Source: Guyanagaster necrorhizus
Taxonomy: Eukaryota > Basidiomycota > Agaricomycetes > Agaricales > Physalacriaceae
Direction: 5' to 3'
NCBI RefSeq assembly: GCF_019112545.1
Contig: NW_025064884.1
Coordinates: 1,904,669 to 1,968,668, forward strand
Length of the DNA stretch: 64,000 nt
Below the pieces are notes generated by a model. It was not told where the DNA came from, made no database searches, and was given only the letters and a program-made list of their open reading frames with translations. This document shows, one piece after another, positions 1-11,259 of the stretch (its first letter is position 1; the number at the start of each line of letters is the position of its first letter). The position numbers were made by a program, and so were the translations under genes.

Positions 1-303
1 TTCGATGCCTGGATTGTCACTATGATACGAAGCAAGAAGGCCGACAAGACCCATCATCGCGACGCTGTTCACGATGAACAACCCAATTACACATTTGTAG
101 ATATGTCATCGAGCGGCCCATCGGGGTCAACGACAGCAATGACAGGACCCTCGTACCCTCAGCTTCCATGGTGGATCGTGCCCCCTGGACTCCCTCCACT
201 GCTCCACAACCCACGCCCCGTCGTCGCCACTACAACCCCGAGCTGGCTCACTGGCACCAACGGAGGGTCGTCGGTTATGTTCATGTCCCATGCGCATATG
301 TAG
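1..303 (+). CDS. FDxWI-repeat family protein, copy A (3' exon only, cut by window edge)
   Basis: The frame is open from base 1 to a TAG at 301-303 and continues upstream of the window. It reads FDAWIVTMIRSKKADKTHH, then a DEQPNYTFVD segment, a GPSGSTTAMTGPSYPQLPWW motif and a Pro-rich tail ending MSHAHM. It is the last third of the same protein encoded complete at 63080-63989, and base 1 aligns with base 63687. A CpG-decayed copy is at 26051-26353. I do not recognise the family; no catalytic motif, signal peptide or membrane segment is visible in this part. The overlapping minus-strand frames are antisense shadows. Confidence 0.6.
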   Translation, partial: FDAWIVTMIRSKKADKTHHRDAVHDEQPNYTFVDMSSSGPSGSTTAMTGPSYPQLPWWIVPPGLPPLLHNPRPVVATTTPSWLTGTNGGSSVMFMSHAHM

Positions 304-1618
304 CGACGTCCAGTTGTATCTACAAGTCTCATTCAATTTCTTTTCAGAATGAGAATATCTTTCCAAACTCACTTGTTCGAAGTCTGCAAGCCCATCAGTT
401 CGAAGTACGTTTTGTGTCAGATGTGTCGACGAGCAGAGATGACGGTGCCATTCGCCGACTGGTCTTCCTGTCATTGGCTGCTCTTCGTCAGAGAGAAGTC
501 AGCAAACAATGTCACTGGTGGCAGTAATGAACAGGCAGAAGGCGTTGTTCCCAGCAGCGGGCTCACGTATTTGCTGGCAGTGGTGGTCGAGAGGAAGGAT
601 GACGGAGTCACGTCACATTTCTCTTTGCCGTAGACCTCAACGTCTGCAATGACTCGATATTTCTCTTGTTTGTCTTTCTCCCTGCCTATCTTCATACCTC
701 TGACGGGCGCAAGATAGTATTCTATTTCTGAAGAAGGAAAAGGCATGCTATCTTAGCTTTTCTGTCGCCTTCTCCTACTGAGCGAAAACATTTTACAGAC
801 TTTCTCCTGCGATTTTGTTTACTGTGGCTCAACAGAACCGCCTACGTGTGTGTCGAGTCGCTCGCAGAATGAAGGGCGATACTGGACGGGTGATGCTGGA
901 CATGGAGCGGGATCGTCGTTGGACTAGTAAAATCGACACGGAGACGTGCTTCTGTTCGCCATCCTCCTCTTTTTCTGGCTAGCATGGGCTTCCCGTACCA
1001 TGGATCATGCAGAGGGAGAACAGAACTAGGTGCGTTCCCCCTGCTTTATTACGTTCTCCCAATCCTGACCTCGATATTTAGGCCCAAGAGCGCCAAATCG
1101 ACTCGTTGTCGAGGATCAGGTTTCCCTCTTTTTCTGTCTTCAGCACCGAACAGCGTTCGTTAATCTAGACTACGAGTCTTCGAGGTGGAATACACAACGA
1201 TTCCGCAACTCAGGCTAGGACGTTGGGCTGACTACGAGGTCTAGCTTGACAGTCTGAGATGTTTGTAGGCCTCTTCAGTGGGAAGAAAGGTGCGGCAACC
1301 GGCAAAACATTTCTCGTTCAGTGGTGTTGCGGCCATCTCAAGTGCATGTTGCCGTCCACGACGATACTTCCTGGGCTACGCCTCATATAAGATGTTATTG
1401 GAGACGTGGATCAGCGCCGGTTCCGCTTCGCACAACATCCAAGTATCAACTTTGGAACATGAGTTGCTACGGTCGAGTAATTGAGCACCTGGGAGGGGAC
1501 AGCACAGTGTTCCGTTCAATACAATGTAACTCGTTCCCTTTGTGTTCTGTATTTGTTACTGACGATGCTTATAAGAACTGGATTCTGTTGTCAGTTCAGA
1601 TAATCCGCTTCATCAAAC
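304..1618. other. 3' flank and intergenic sequence, no supported gene
   Basis: This stretch holds the 3' flank shared by FDxWI copies (a TTTCTTTTCAGAATGAGAA motif at about 340-358 recurs at 26390 and 59480) and a region shared with 45440-46440. A 91-codon minus-strand frame (471-746) survives partly in the decayed copy, but nothing else supports it as a gene. Confidence 0.5.
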
Positions 1619-1821
1619 ATGACTGCTCCTCAGCCAGGTTGGTGTCTGATGTTTTCGCTACATTGGCTTACTTCGCTGACGAGTCTTGTACAGCGAACGC
1701 ATACATACTAGCTCTTCCTAATGAACTCCTCGAGGAAGTACTGTCACCCATCGAAACATTGACGGGCTGGTATTTATATTTGCCTTTCATTCTGTTTCGA
1801 CTATGCCTCATCGCCCAGTAA
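1619..1821 (+). pseudogene. F-box gene copy truncated after the F-box start
   Basis: ATG at 1619 opens a 19-nt exon (MTAPQP), followed by a 56-nt intron (1638-1693, GTTGGT donor, CTGAC branch-like site, ACAG acceptor). The second exon reads NAYILALPNELLEEVLSP and then leaves the homology at 1748, running into unrelated sequence with a stop at 1819-1821. The complete paralogue is at 46448-47811. The duplication breakpoint therefore removes most of the F-box and all of the leucine-rich part. It is presumably non-functional. Confidence 0.75.
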
Positions 1822-2239
1822 ACAAACCCATTGTTTCAATGCGCTCTACATCCCAGCTAGCGATGACATCTTTGTGGCCGCTGTTTGGTTGCTCGACTAA
1901 GATTTGCTTTGACCGTATCATGCGGATTTTTCTGTGGATCTGATGTACCTCTGTCTCCTGTCAGTGAACCAACTGGAGAGGGTGTCCATCATGAAAACAT
2001 GAAAACATTGCTGGCGCTGTCTTCATTATAACTCAGAGTACGATGTCGTACTATCCGTGAGTACCGTATATGATCGCCTTCCTATCTTTGAAAGCCCTAA
2101 AAGTTATCTTGGACAGACCACCCACGTGAAAAAATAGGCCTGCTACCTCGGCTAATGCGTTAATCCGTCCTTTCTTCCTAACGGCTACCATCTGGCAATG
2201 TCAGGGCGAATATCGTCAAAGGTCTTTATTCCGAGTCCG
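1822..2239. other. Intergenic; possible promoter and first exon of the hydrolase
   Basis: No convincing coding frame. The hydrolase frame can be followed upstream of an in-frame TAA at 2240-2242 (IVKVFIPSP, about 2213-2239), so the true first exon may lie here, but I cannot fix its start. Confidence 0.4.
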
Positions 2240-2242
2240 TAA

Positions 2243-3376
2243 GCTGGTGAACCTAGTTCAATCGCTGGCGTTCTGGAGCAATCAGAACCCGGAAAATCGA
2301 CACACGGAAGGAAGCTCGCTCTGGTTCGTGGAAAAGTTCCTTATCAATCCAAATAGTTCTAATCGTGCTTTGTAGATTCTTCATGGCTCTGCCGGGTATG
2401 TTGCGCTCCGATGAGTCGGATACGGTATTTATTCAGGCAGACATCAGCCACAAAAACTACCTTTTCTTGAGGAGGCTTGCTACCACTCTACCCGTGGACA
2501 CTTTTCGCTTCGACTTTCGGTAAGTGATGGTTGGTCATTTTCATCTCTATCACAGCTAACCATATCTTAGAGGGCACTTCGAATCACCTGGTATTTGGCG
2601 GCAAACCTCATTAGAACAGGATGTCTTGGATCTCCATGTCGTCACAGAATACCTCACAACCTATTTTGGGTACCATATCGATTTGATTGTCGCCCACTCT
2701 CGTGGTACGATAGTCGCCGTCCGCTGGCTATGCACAACTGAGGAAGGGAAAAGTGTTTCGGGATTTGTAAATGTGTCCGGTCGATATCGCATCCGAGTGA
2801 GTGTTCCTCCATGCTACAGGCAGGGAAATGTCAAACTGAACGTGTTCTCCGCAGGGCATCTACGGTGAGGGCGCTTTCCTGATTCGCAGAATTTCTTAGC
2901 TCACGACGATCGAATATGTAGATGACGATGAAACCAAGGAATGGAATGAAAGCTTCGCTGCTCAAGGATACCATCTCTTGAACCTCAAAGCCTTCAAGAT
3001 CAAAGTTTACCCCGAAGACATAGACACGTTCGCTAATTTCGATGGGTCGCTGGTGGGATCCAGGTTCGCTCAAAGAACTGATGTTCTAACGATACACGGG
3101 GTGCTGGACAGGACAGTGCCAGTGTATGTTGCGTCTCCGCTGAGAAACAGTTTGCTCATCTTTATTGGGTACGACGCCGTGCTATACGTAAAGACCCTCA
3201 GCAAGCGCTACCCTGGGATGCACTCCTTACACCTCATGGAGAATACGGATCACAACTGTACCGGACGGTACGATGAAGTGGTACGGACCATTTTTGATTG
3301 GTGGGATAGCCAATTGAAGGGGAAGCTCCAGTCAGGTGTCTGGAAAGGGACGGAAGATGTGAAGGGCAAACTGTAA
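2243..3376 (+). CDS. Alpha/beta hydrolase (serine aminopeptidase S33-like), seven exons
   Basis: Splicing joins exons 2243-2323, 2376-2395, 2448-2519, 2571-2796, 2855-2864 and 2922-3376, all with GT...AG introns of 51-58 nt, into one frame; an earlier start exon is unresolved. The product shows an oxyanion strand (ALILHGSAGHKNYLFLRRLA), FDFRGHFESPG, a nucleophile elbow AHSRGT, a probable catalytic Asp in GVLDRTVPV and His in ENTDHNCTG, so the triad is complete. Family members are cytoplasmic hydrolases of uncertain substrate. Exon 2855-2864 is only 10 nt. A 45-nt intron-like tract (3124-3168, GTATGT...GG) is read through in frame. An in-frame TAA at 2240-2242 precedes the first visible exon: either the start exon is elsewhere or the gene is damaged. 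Confidence 0.75.
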
Positions 3377-3747
3377 GACCAAATATTGTCTTTAATGTAA
3401 TGCACGCTCCATTTGTTGATAATAGGAGTGGTCCGATGTCGTAACTGCTGCTTAGTTCAAAAAACCGACAGCCCAGCATACGCCGTGGCGTGACAGTATT
3501 ACGCACGTGACATATGACATGTCGCGAGTGTAACACTGTAGAAGTGGCAGGCTTTACCAAGAGAAGGCTCGTTTCCGAACACTACCATCGTCTCATCACA
3601 AAAGCAGAGTCAGGTATCACTTGATGAAGATGGGGAAAGAGTATGTCGTTGAGCTTATGATGATAGGTTTACTGACCGGTTATTTAGTGCCACAGTGCAT
3701 CACTCAGTATTGGAACAGCAATGCCTCTCTGCTTGCAGTGTAATAAC
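3377..3747. other. Intergenic host sequence left of Copia-1
   Basis: No gene seen. It carries an E-box-like CACGTG at about 3504 and ends in ATAAC (3743-3747), the target duplication of Copia-1. CpG is still normal up to about 3750 and drops inside the element. Confidence 0.5.
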
Positions 3748-3950
3748 TGTTGCGGGACGACACAAGTACCTGATGTCAACCTTATATAAGCATAGACAGT
3801 TTTGTCCTGAGTCAACAGTCAATTGCCTTTAAGCAATTGACCATCATACTCAGGTAAGTAGTAGTCATATGTACCTCTGCCTTTAAGCAATTGACCATCA
3901 TACTCAGTCTGGCCTATTATCCACTGTGTAAAAGTAACCTGCCTGCAACA
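3748..3950 (+). repeat. Copia-1 5' LTR (203 bp) with TATA box and hairpin
   Basis: A TATATAA box lies at 3783-3789. A perfect 8-bp inverted repeat (TCAATTGC / GCAATTGA, 3819-3840, loop CTTTAA) follows. Compared with the 149-bp right LTR it has 54 extra bases (3854-3907) that start GTAAGT and end ACTCAG and contain a second copy of the 29-nt segment next to the hairpin. Confidence 0.9.
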
Positions 3951-3967
3951 GGTTATGGGCCCTGCAC
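3951..3967 (+). promoter_or_regulatory. Copia-1 primer-binding site, initiator-Met tRNA half type
   Basis: GGTTATGGGCCCTGCAC begins at the first base after the LTR. GGTTATGGGCCC is the complement of GGGCCCAUAACC, the anticodon arm (CAU) of eukaryotic initiator tRNA-Met. This fits the half-tRNA priming known for Drosophila copia. The same 12 bases sit at the same place in Copia-2. Confidence 0.7.
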
Positions 3968-4067
3968 TTTAAGGCCTATTTCGAGTTTTTTTTTCCTTTG
4001 CATCTTGCCTGTGCCCTGCTATCTCCATCAGTCACTTCACTACTGAAATGATATCACCACATACATT

Positions 4068-7000
4068 ATGCCATCCTTTGACACAATCAAAAAAGGCTTC
4101 GACAATCTAAATGCCTCCAACTATGGCAAGTGGGAAGAAAACATGTCGGCCTTACTCAAAACTCACCACGAGTATCTTATCACCATTGGCTGTGACCCTG
4201 AACTGGAGTTTGCAGACTCTAAGAAGCCAACATACCAGGAGAGGAAGGACTGGAAGGACTGAAAGGAAACTCAGGTATTGGCTGCTGACACAATCTACCT
4301 CTGCCTTGATGAATCCCAGAAGGCTCATGTCAAGAACTGTCTTGATGATCCAGAGAGGATGTGGGACACATTAAAGGCACACCATCAGCAAAGAAAACCG
4401 GTGACTCGATTTGTAGCCTATGACAGCTTCTTCAATCTCAAGAAGGAGACAGAAGAATCACTTTCAGACCTTGCCAGTTGGGGCACTCAAATCATGAGTC
4501 ATATCTGTGCTCTGCATTCTGCTCATTTTGGCCTTCAGCAGTTAGAAGAAGAGCTTCTCATTATGGCCCTGATTTGTGCACTCTCTCAGCCCAAATTTGA
4601 AAACTTCATCAAATCACTATTCCTTCTCTCCAATAAACTCACTCTCAAAAGACTCCACACTGCATTTCACAATAAAGAAAACAATCAGAAGCTGTGTGCT
4701 GGTGATCCAGCAGTCTCTGTTGCTCTCAAAGCCACACCTTTCTATTCAGCCACAAATCAGACTACCAATGCCACTGCAAAATGTGGATGGTGCCTTTGCG
4801 AGAATCATGCAGAAGAAGAATGTATAATCAAGAAGTTTTCACTTAAATGGGACCATGAACATGCTGCTGACTGTACTGCTGGAAAGCATTGTCACAAGAG
4901 GGCTGAAAAGAAGGACTCAGAAGCTGCTAACTCTGCCAAGACAAAGGAGGAGACTGCTAGCCAAGCAAGTACTGATTTATCATCACTTGCTGTGTCTCAT
5001 TGGAATACTGATACAGATGCTTCTCATCATATGACCCCTCACTGACAATGGTTCTGACTCTATGCTCCACATGTCATTCCCATTCGTCTTGCAGATAATT
5101 CAGTCATTTATTCAGCAGAGATTGGGTCAGTAGTATTGGAGCCAGAGATTCAGGGGGAGAAAGGCTTGGTGGTGGAACTTCTTGACATATTACATGTACC
5201 AGCATTGAAAAGTAATCTCTTGTCACTCTATCATCTTACATGGGAAAAGGGATTTAGGATCTCAATTGCTGGATCAGATGTCACTTTCAGCCAGGGTGAA
5301 AAGATCCAATTCACAGCAACTGTAAACAAGAGCAATATTGGCTATATCAATGCTACCACACATTCATTCTCAAAATCGACCACTATCATTGCAAACTCAA
5401 GCTCTACAAGTACCTGCCAGATGGACAACACACTTTGGCACAGACATTGCTGTCATTGAAACATGGACACTATATGGCACATGTATACAAAGCAGCTAGT
5501 AACTGGAATAAAGCAAGAGTCAGATCCCCCAACTGATCCTATCTGCATACCATGCCTTGCTGGCAAACAGCATCACCACAATGTTTCTCATGGCCCTTCA
5601 GAGCAGAAGAAACACCTTCTTGAGCAAGTATACAGTGATATCAAAGGTCCAATGCCTGTCACAACTCCAGAGGGCTATCGCTACTGGATAATATTCATCT
5701 ACAGTGCATCTGACACTTGGGCTGTCACACCTCTGAAGTATAAAAGTGATGCCTTTAATGCCTTCAAGCAGTTCAAAGCATATGCAGAGAATACCCACCC
5801 AGGACTCAAAATCATTAAGTTTCAGGAAGATAAAGATGGTGAATATATGGGAAAGGAGTTTGTTGACTTCTGTGCTGAGCATGGGATCAAAAGATGACAT
5901 ACTGAACCTGATGAACTATACCAGAATGGCACAGCAGAATGAGCCAACTGCACAATTGCAGAGGCCATCACTGCCATGCTAAATGAGTCACATCTCCCAC
6001 CATCATTTTGGAACCTCGCTCTCTGAGTGTTCATTCATGTCCAAAATCACATTTCCACAGATTCTCTTCCAAACACCACACCCTTCACAGAATGGGACTC
6101 AAATCACCAAAAACCAGATATATCCCACTTTTGTGTGTTTGGATGTCTTGCATATATGCTAGTACAAAAAAAGGGACATCGAGCATTAGAGTCACACACC
6201 CAAAAATGTATCTTTGTTGGATATCCAGAGGGAGTAAAAGGCTGACTATTCTGGAACCCATCTACACAGCAGTTTATCACCTCCAGCTATGCTGTATTCA
6301 ATGAGTATGTATTTCCTGAAAATCACAAAAATATTATAAATCCTCTTGGTGATGATACATCTCTCACAAACAGATATAACAGCACAGATACTGCTATACC
6401 TGATGCAGCGATGCCTCATCAAGGGGGAGAGAACATACCTACTGATAAGCTATCTCTGCCATCTGAGCAACTCCCATCATCATCATCATCACCATCCTCG
6501 CTAGCTCCATCCACTCTATCAAATATGCAAACACCTTCAGAATCACCTCTTACTCCACTATCAAGTCTTCTGACATCTTCTACACCCTCTTTACCACTTT
6601 TACATCCTCAGGCACACTTTGAGCCACAATACAACTTTAAAGATCTTATAATCCCATCTCCAAACACTGGACATGGTTTTTACTGTAAACATTCTGGCAC
6701 CAATGCAATAAACTCACTAGACTCAAATAAACCTCTTTCTGATCCTATTGAGGAAACCACTGCTGAGCCAGAGCTTACTGAGACAGATGTTGTCACAGGA
6801 ATGACCTTTGTATTGCATGATGATGACTATATCACATATACAGAAGCTCTTGAGCTTGCATTTCAGACAGCAGTAGAGATGGCAAACCAAGCATCTGCAT
6901 CTAATGATGAACCAAAGACACTTGCAGAGGCAATGACTTGGTCAGGAGAGGAAAGTGAAAAATGGTATGAGGCAGCTCAGCAGGAATTGAATGCACTGCA

Positions 7001-8477
7001 GGAGAGTGGCACCTTTGAGCTTGTGAAGCTCCCTCCAGGGTGAAAGGCTATAGGTGAAAAATGGGTCTTCAAAGTGAAGCATAACCCTGATGGATCCATT
7101 GAATGCTACAAGGCATGCTATGTCGCAAAAGAGTATTCACAGTGGCCAGGTTTTGACTACACTGAAACCTTCTCTCCTACTCCAAAATGGGCAGCTATCT
7201 GAACAGTCCTCACTCTTGCTGCACTTGAGGACCTAGAGCTCTGGAGTGTGGACATCTCATCAGCATTTCTGAATGGTGATCTAAAAGAGGAGGTATACCT
7301 TCAACAACTAGAGGGATTCAAGACAAAGGACGAGAGCTGGGTGCTTTGTCTCTTCAAGTCCATCTATGGACTGAAGCAGGCTGGATATAAATGGCACAAA
7401 AAGCTCCACAGTGCTATGACCAAGATGGACTTTGACAGAGTATGCTGTGAACACAGTGTATAGGTGTACAAGAGAGATGATGCTTGGATTATTGTTCCAG
7501 TGTTTGTCAACGATGTAACAATTGCTGCAAAGTCCATGGAGTCTGCATGACATGTTGTTGATGATCTCAAGAAGCACTTCAAACTTCACGATCTAGGTCC
7601 AACTTCATTCCTCCTCAGTGTCAAAATACACAGAGACCATCTAAACCAAACACTCACACTCTCTCAACCACAGTATATCCAAAAAATCCTAGAATGTACC
7701 AGAATGTCTGACTGTAACAGTGTCAGTACTCCTCTTGATCCACACACTAAGCTATCCAGCTCAATGTCCCCTGCTACTCCAGAGGAATGGAAAACCATGC
7801 AGCATATCCCATATCTTCAAATTCTTGGCTCTGTAGCATATCTGGCCATTGCCACTCATCCTGACATAGCTTTTGCAGTCAGTGTCCTATCACATTTTAG
7901 GAAAAACCCTGGATTGAGGCATTGGGAGGCCCTGAAATGCCTCCTCAGATACATAAAGGAAACAATCAACCTAAAATTGACATATTCACCTGATGCTACA
8001 AACCCAGACCTGTTCAAAACATACACAGATGCAGATTATGGTGGAAACCCAGACAATGGACACTTGACCTCAGGATATGTTGTCAAGATGGGCACAGATG
8101 CAGTCAGCTGGATGAGTCAGCTACAATCTATAGTAACCTTATCGACCACAGAGGCCAAATATGTGGCTGCCATCTCTGCTGGACAGGAAATTCTGTGGCT
8201 GCAAAACCTGTTCACAGAATTTGGCTTCCATCATCTGTCACCATCGCCACTGCTGATTGACAACCAGTCTGCTCTCTCTGTTGCTTGCAATTCTGATCAT
8301 CACAGTCATGTCAAACATCTTGACCTCTGCTTCTACTGGTTATGAGACAAGGTTGAGCAGGGGCACATACATATTGAACATCTTTGCACAGAAGATATGC
8401 CTGCTGACATCTTCACAAAGGCCTTAGGGAAGGAGAAGATGACTCACATGATCAGGCTATTGGGTCTTAAACTCTGA
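4068..8477 (+). pseudogene. Copia-1 gag-pol, one frame with 13 internal stops
   Basis: The frame from ATG 4068 to the final TGA at 8475-8477 is 1,470 codons and never shifts. In order: UBN2-type gag; a CCHC knuckle CGWCLCENHAEEEC (about 4780-4820); aspartic protease with WNTDTDAS where DTGAS is expected; GAG-pre-integrase with its CxxC; integrase core (VYSDIKGP..., KFQEDKDGEYMGKEF); reverse transcriptase (ELWSVDISSAFLNG; FVNDV where F/YVDDM is expected); RNase H (TYTDADYGG). Of 13 internal stops I count 12 TGA and one TAG, several at positions where Copia-2 has arginine. Both the protease and reverse transcriptase catalytic motifs are altered, so it is dead. Confidence 0.93.
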
Positions 8478-8499
8478 GAAGTATTGTGTCAAGGGGAAG

Positions 8500-8648
8500 T
8501 GTTGTGGGATAACATAAGTACCTGATGTCAACCTTATATAAGCATAGACAGTTTTGTCCTGAGTCGACAGTCAATTGCCTTTAAGCAATTGACCATCATA
8601 CTCAGTCTGGCCTATTATCCACTGTGTAAAAGTAACCTGCCTGCAACA
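8500..8648 (+). repeat. Copia-1 3' LTR (149 bp)
   Basis: Matches the 5' LTR except for CpG-type changes (TGTTGTGGGATAAC against TGTTGCGGGACGAC) and the absence of the 54-nt intron-like segment. Confidence 0.92.
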
Positions 8649-8716
8649 ATAACACATTTTTAACATCTGGATATGAGCTTCCACCTCACATCTGAAACAA
8701 CATCCATGCCCATATC

Positions 8717-9760
8717 TTGCCTACAACTGCAGAAGCTTGTCAAATTCCTCAGAGAATTCTTGCTGCAGAATATGACCTCGTATGCTACCAAATGGAGCTC
8801 TCTCAGCTACATGCCACCCTGCAGAAGCTAGAAAGGCAGGAGGCCCAAGTCAAAAAGTACACATCTGGATATCACTGCTACCTCAATACTCCCAGTCAAT
8901 TTCCCACTGAAATTCTTCTTTTCATCTTCAAAGAAGTGGCATCCTCAGTAGCTGACCATTATTTTATGATGACCCTCAGCATATCTCTTGTTTGTTCCCA
9001 GTGGCAAAACATATATGTGGGAGAGGGATGTTCTTCTGACATCAACACAGCATTAGTGCATCTGTACAGCAAATGCTCTGTTAAAGGGCCATTCTGTGTC
9101 TCTGCAAACATGATGGGCGAAGATGAGGGTTATCAATATGACCCTGCTCTATCTTTTCTTTATCATACATACATCGGACTGCTGGAAGGAGGCCAATGTA
9201 TGACTTCCAGGTCCAGAAATATTCTCTCTCGATGTAAGTGTAACAAACAATGTCCTGATGTTGTTGCATACTCTCAATCTGAAGTTCATGGAGATAGCCC
9301 CCACACAACAGTGCATCGCATTCTCCTGTGCTCTCCAATTACAGACTGTCACCCTAAAGGGTGTATGGGTCCAGGAAGTCAAGCTCCCATAGGCACAGAT
9401 TAAGACACTTGAACTTGGTGGAGGTTGCTCCAACTGTCCATTTGATTGGGCAATAGTGAGCAGTGGCACCGATGCTTCCAGAGATCCAATCTGTATTGAC
9501 TGCTTCTCTGCTCTTTTTTGCATCTTATGATCAGCAGCAATTTCCAGACCGATATACCTAACATCACTTCACCTAACCCTCTGGCCGACTGATTTGTACA
9601 TGTTCGAAGAATGTTTTGAGTTGGTCATGTGCCAGAAATCTGTGGTGGTTCCAGGCCAGCTCGTACTTGTTCTTCAAACCATTTCGTCCCTCCAGTCTCT
9701 TAAAATCTTCAAGATGACAGTCTTGAAACTGACCAATACTGCGACTCTAACTCTTGGAAT
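8717..9760 (+). pseudogene. Decayed F-box protein gene
   Basis: A 228-codon frame (8717-9403) has a coiled-coil-like N-terminus (LHATLQKLERQEAQ) followed by an F-box (TPSQFPTEILLFIFKEVASS...LSISLVCSQWQNI), the common agaricomycete architecture. Downstream to about 9760 further pieces look like leucine-rich repeats (ISSLQSLKIFKMTVLKLTN) but in broken frames. CpG is nearly absent. Copia-1 sits directly upstream and may have separated it from its 5' end. Confidence 0.6.
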
Positions 9761-10500
9761 ATGATGCAGGGCCCAAGGAATTTTCGAAGTAAACCAACTT
9801 TCAGCCTTGAATGTGATTTATGATCTCCCCTTTTGCATTTATCCTCAGGCTCATTAATACCAGTTATTTAGATTAACATGTGAGTGCCACCATAGCTGAA
9901 GGTGATATTCTAGGAATATATCTATATGTGCATGTATCCTCTCACTGTATAACATGCATATCTAACCTGTATTTCCTCCCAGGATTTGCCATGGAACCCC
10001 TGTTAGGACATCTTTCCTCCCCTTTGACCCCATATCTCAATAGCCTTCTCTATAAGCCATGAACTTTATGTCACCTAATAATAGATGTTTGTTTCAGTAT
10101 GTTATCATAAACTCAATCATCGACCTGTCAGCCTGTGCATGAGCTGAAAAGGCAATCTCTGTTAGAAGAAAAGAAGAAACAGCTTTATAGAAGGAATATC
10201 AAGGAGCCATAGATGTTGACAGTTGAAGGCAAAGAGGCTGTGACGTGACAGCTATCCCTCCCACACTTCCCATCTTTCCTTCCTTCCACCATCACACCTG
10301 CTGGAGATGACGTCCTTCATCTCATCATGGCAGCTCTCTGCGATATCTTCTGCTCTTAATTACATGGCCAACTATGAGAGAACTGCCAGTGCATCGACCC
10401 CATTGCCTCTGCTCATTGGCATCACTGATATGAAATCTACCTTGGAGATTTTCTTGGAGTACTCATGGATTTATGAGTGGTAAGAGTAGGTTGGAAATAT
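9761..10500. other. CpG-poor intergenic sequence, no supported gene
   Basis: Only short chance frames are visible. I recognise no repeat family here. Confidence 0.4.
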
Positions 10501-10504
10501 GTTC

Positions 10505-11258
10505 TTATTCTAAAAAGAAATTGAATGAAACTTGTAGATGGAGCTTGATATTACTACCATGACATGAGGGTCGCCCCTCATTTGTTCCTGAGCCAGCTTG
10601 GTGGGGTAGTAGCAATGACTGGGCATGGGTTGTGGAATGGTGGAGGGAGCCCAGGAGGCACCATGGGAGCTGAGGAGAGTATGAGGGGCCCATCATTACT
10701 GTTGTTGTCCCTGATGGGCCATTCGATGATATATCTACAAATGTGTTATTGTGCTGTTCATTATGAACACTGTCATGATAATGGGTTTTGTGGGCCCTGT
10801 TGCTGAGTATAAGGAATATGATCTAAGCATCAAATTCCATGTGATTGGTGGGCGGAATGTGGCATGGGGAGTTTTTGCGCCTGTATAGTCCACTCTGGAT
10901 GTTGGCCTATATTGTCGACTCTCTCGTAGAAATAGAGAATGTTGAAGGTGTCAAGGTCAGTGGGACACATGTCATAGAGGGCCTCAGTACTGCCAACCAC
11001 TATAATCAGACAGGAGAAAGGGTCTGTCTCATCAAGAGCATTATGGAGAGATGCTACCTTGAGTGGTTATGACATGGCAGTGTAGTTCCCCTGCTGAGAA
11101 TAAGTCTATCTGTTTTCTTTAGCATTTGGTCAATGTGCTCATCAGAATTCTCCCAATATAGCAAGGGTCTAAATCTTCTACAGGCATTACTGCAATTCCA
11201 GTTGGACCATGCAAGATGTCAATCACGCATGCTACCCCAATAGTCTCTATCTACAGAT
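10505..11258 (-). pseudogene. FDxWI family, inverted decayed copy D
   Basis: On the minus strand exon 2 is recognisable at about 11255-11145 (IETIGVACVIDILHGPTG..., ending IGRIL before a GATGAGCAC donor relic). It is followed by an intron relic and exon 3 with CPTDLDTFNILYFYERVDN and then the MMGPSYSPQLPW tail near 10696. The order matches 63198-63989. Frames are broken, stops are frequent and CpG is low. The 3' UTR motif around TTTCTTTTTAGAATAAGAA is also retained at about 10505-10530. Confidence 0.7.
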
Positions 11259-11259
11259 C

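Larger units (their letters stand above)
1..1748. repeat. Duplicated host block, copy A
   Basis: This block is closely matched by 26051-26728 joined to 45440-46575. In that second copy an outer Gypsy element has been inserted, so copy A shows the empty site (TGTCTTTCT at about 681-689). Identity with the right-hand part is very high by eye; copy B carries an extra ~60 bp near 46010-46080. Identity stops abruptly at 1748, inside an F-box exon. Confidence 0.8.
3748..8648 (+). mobile_element. Copia-1: complete Ty1/Copia LTR retrotransposon, CpG-decayed
   Basis: LTRs at 3748-3950 and 8500-8648 both start TGTTG and end CAACA and are flanked by the 5-bp duplication ATAAC (3743-3747 and 8649-8653). 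A primer-binding site follows the left LTR and a polypurine tract (CAAGGGGAAG) precedes the right LTR. Gag, protease, integrase, reverse transcriptase and RNase H are in Copia order. The coding region is inactive. Related to Copia-2 at 50500-56755 but clearly a different, older copy. Confidence 0.95.

Noticed and set aside
471..746. 91-codon minus-strand ORF, partly open also at 26521-26742
   Set aside because: Its partial openness in the decayed copy is explained by sequence identity; there is no domain, and start and surroundings differ.
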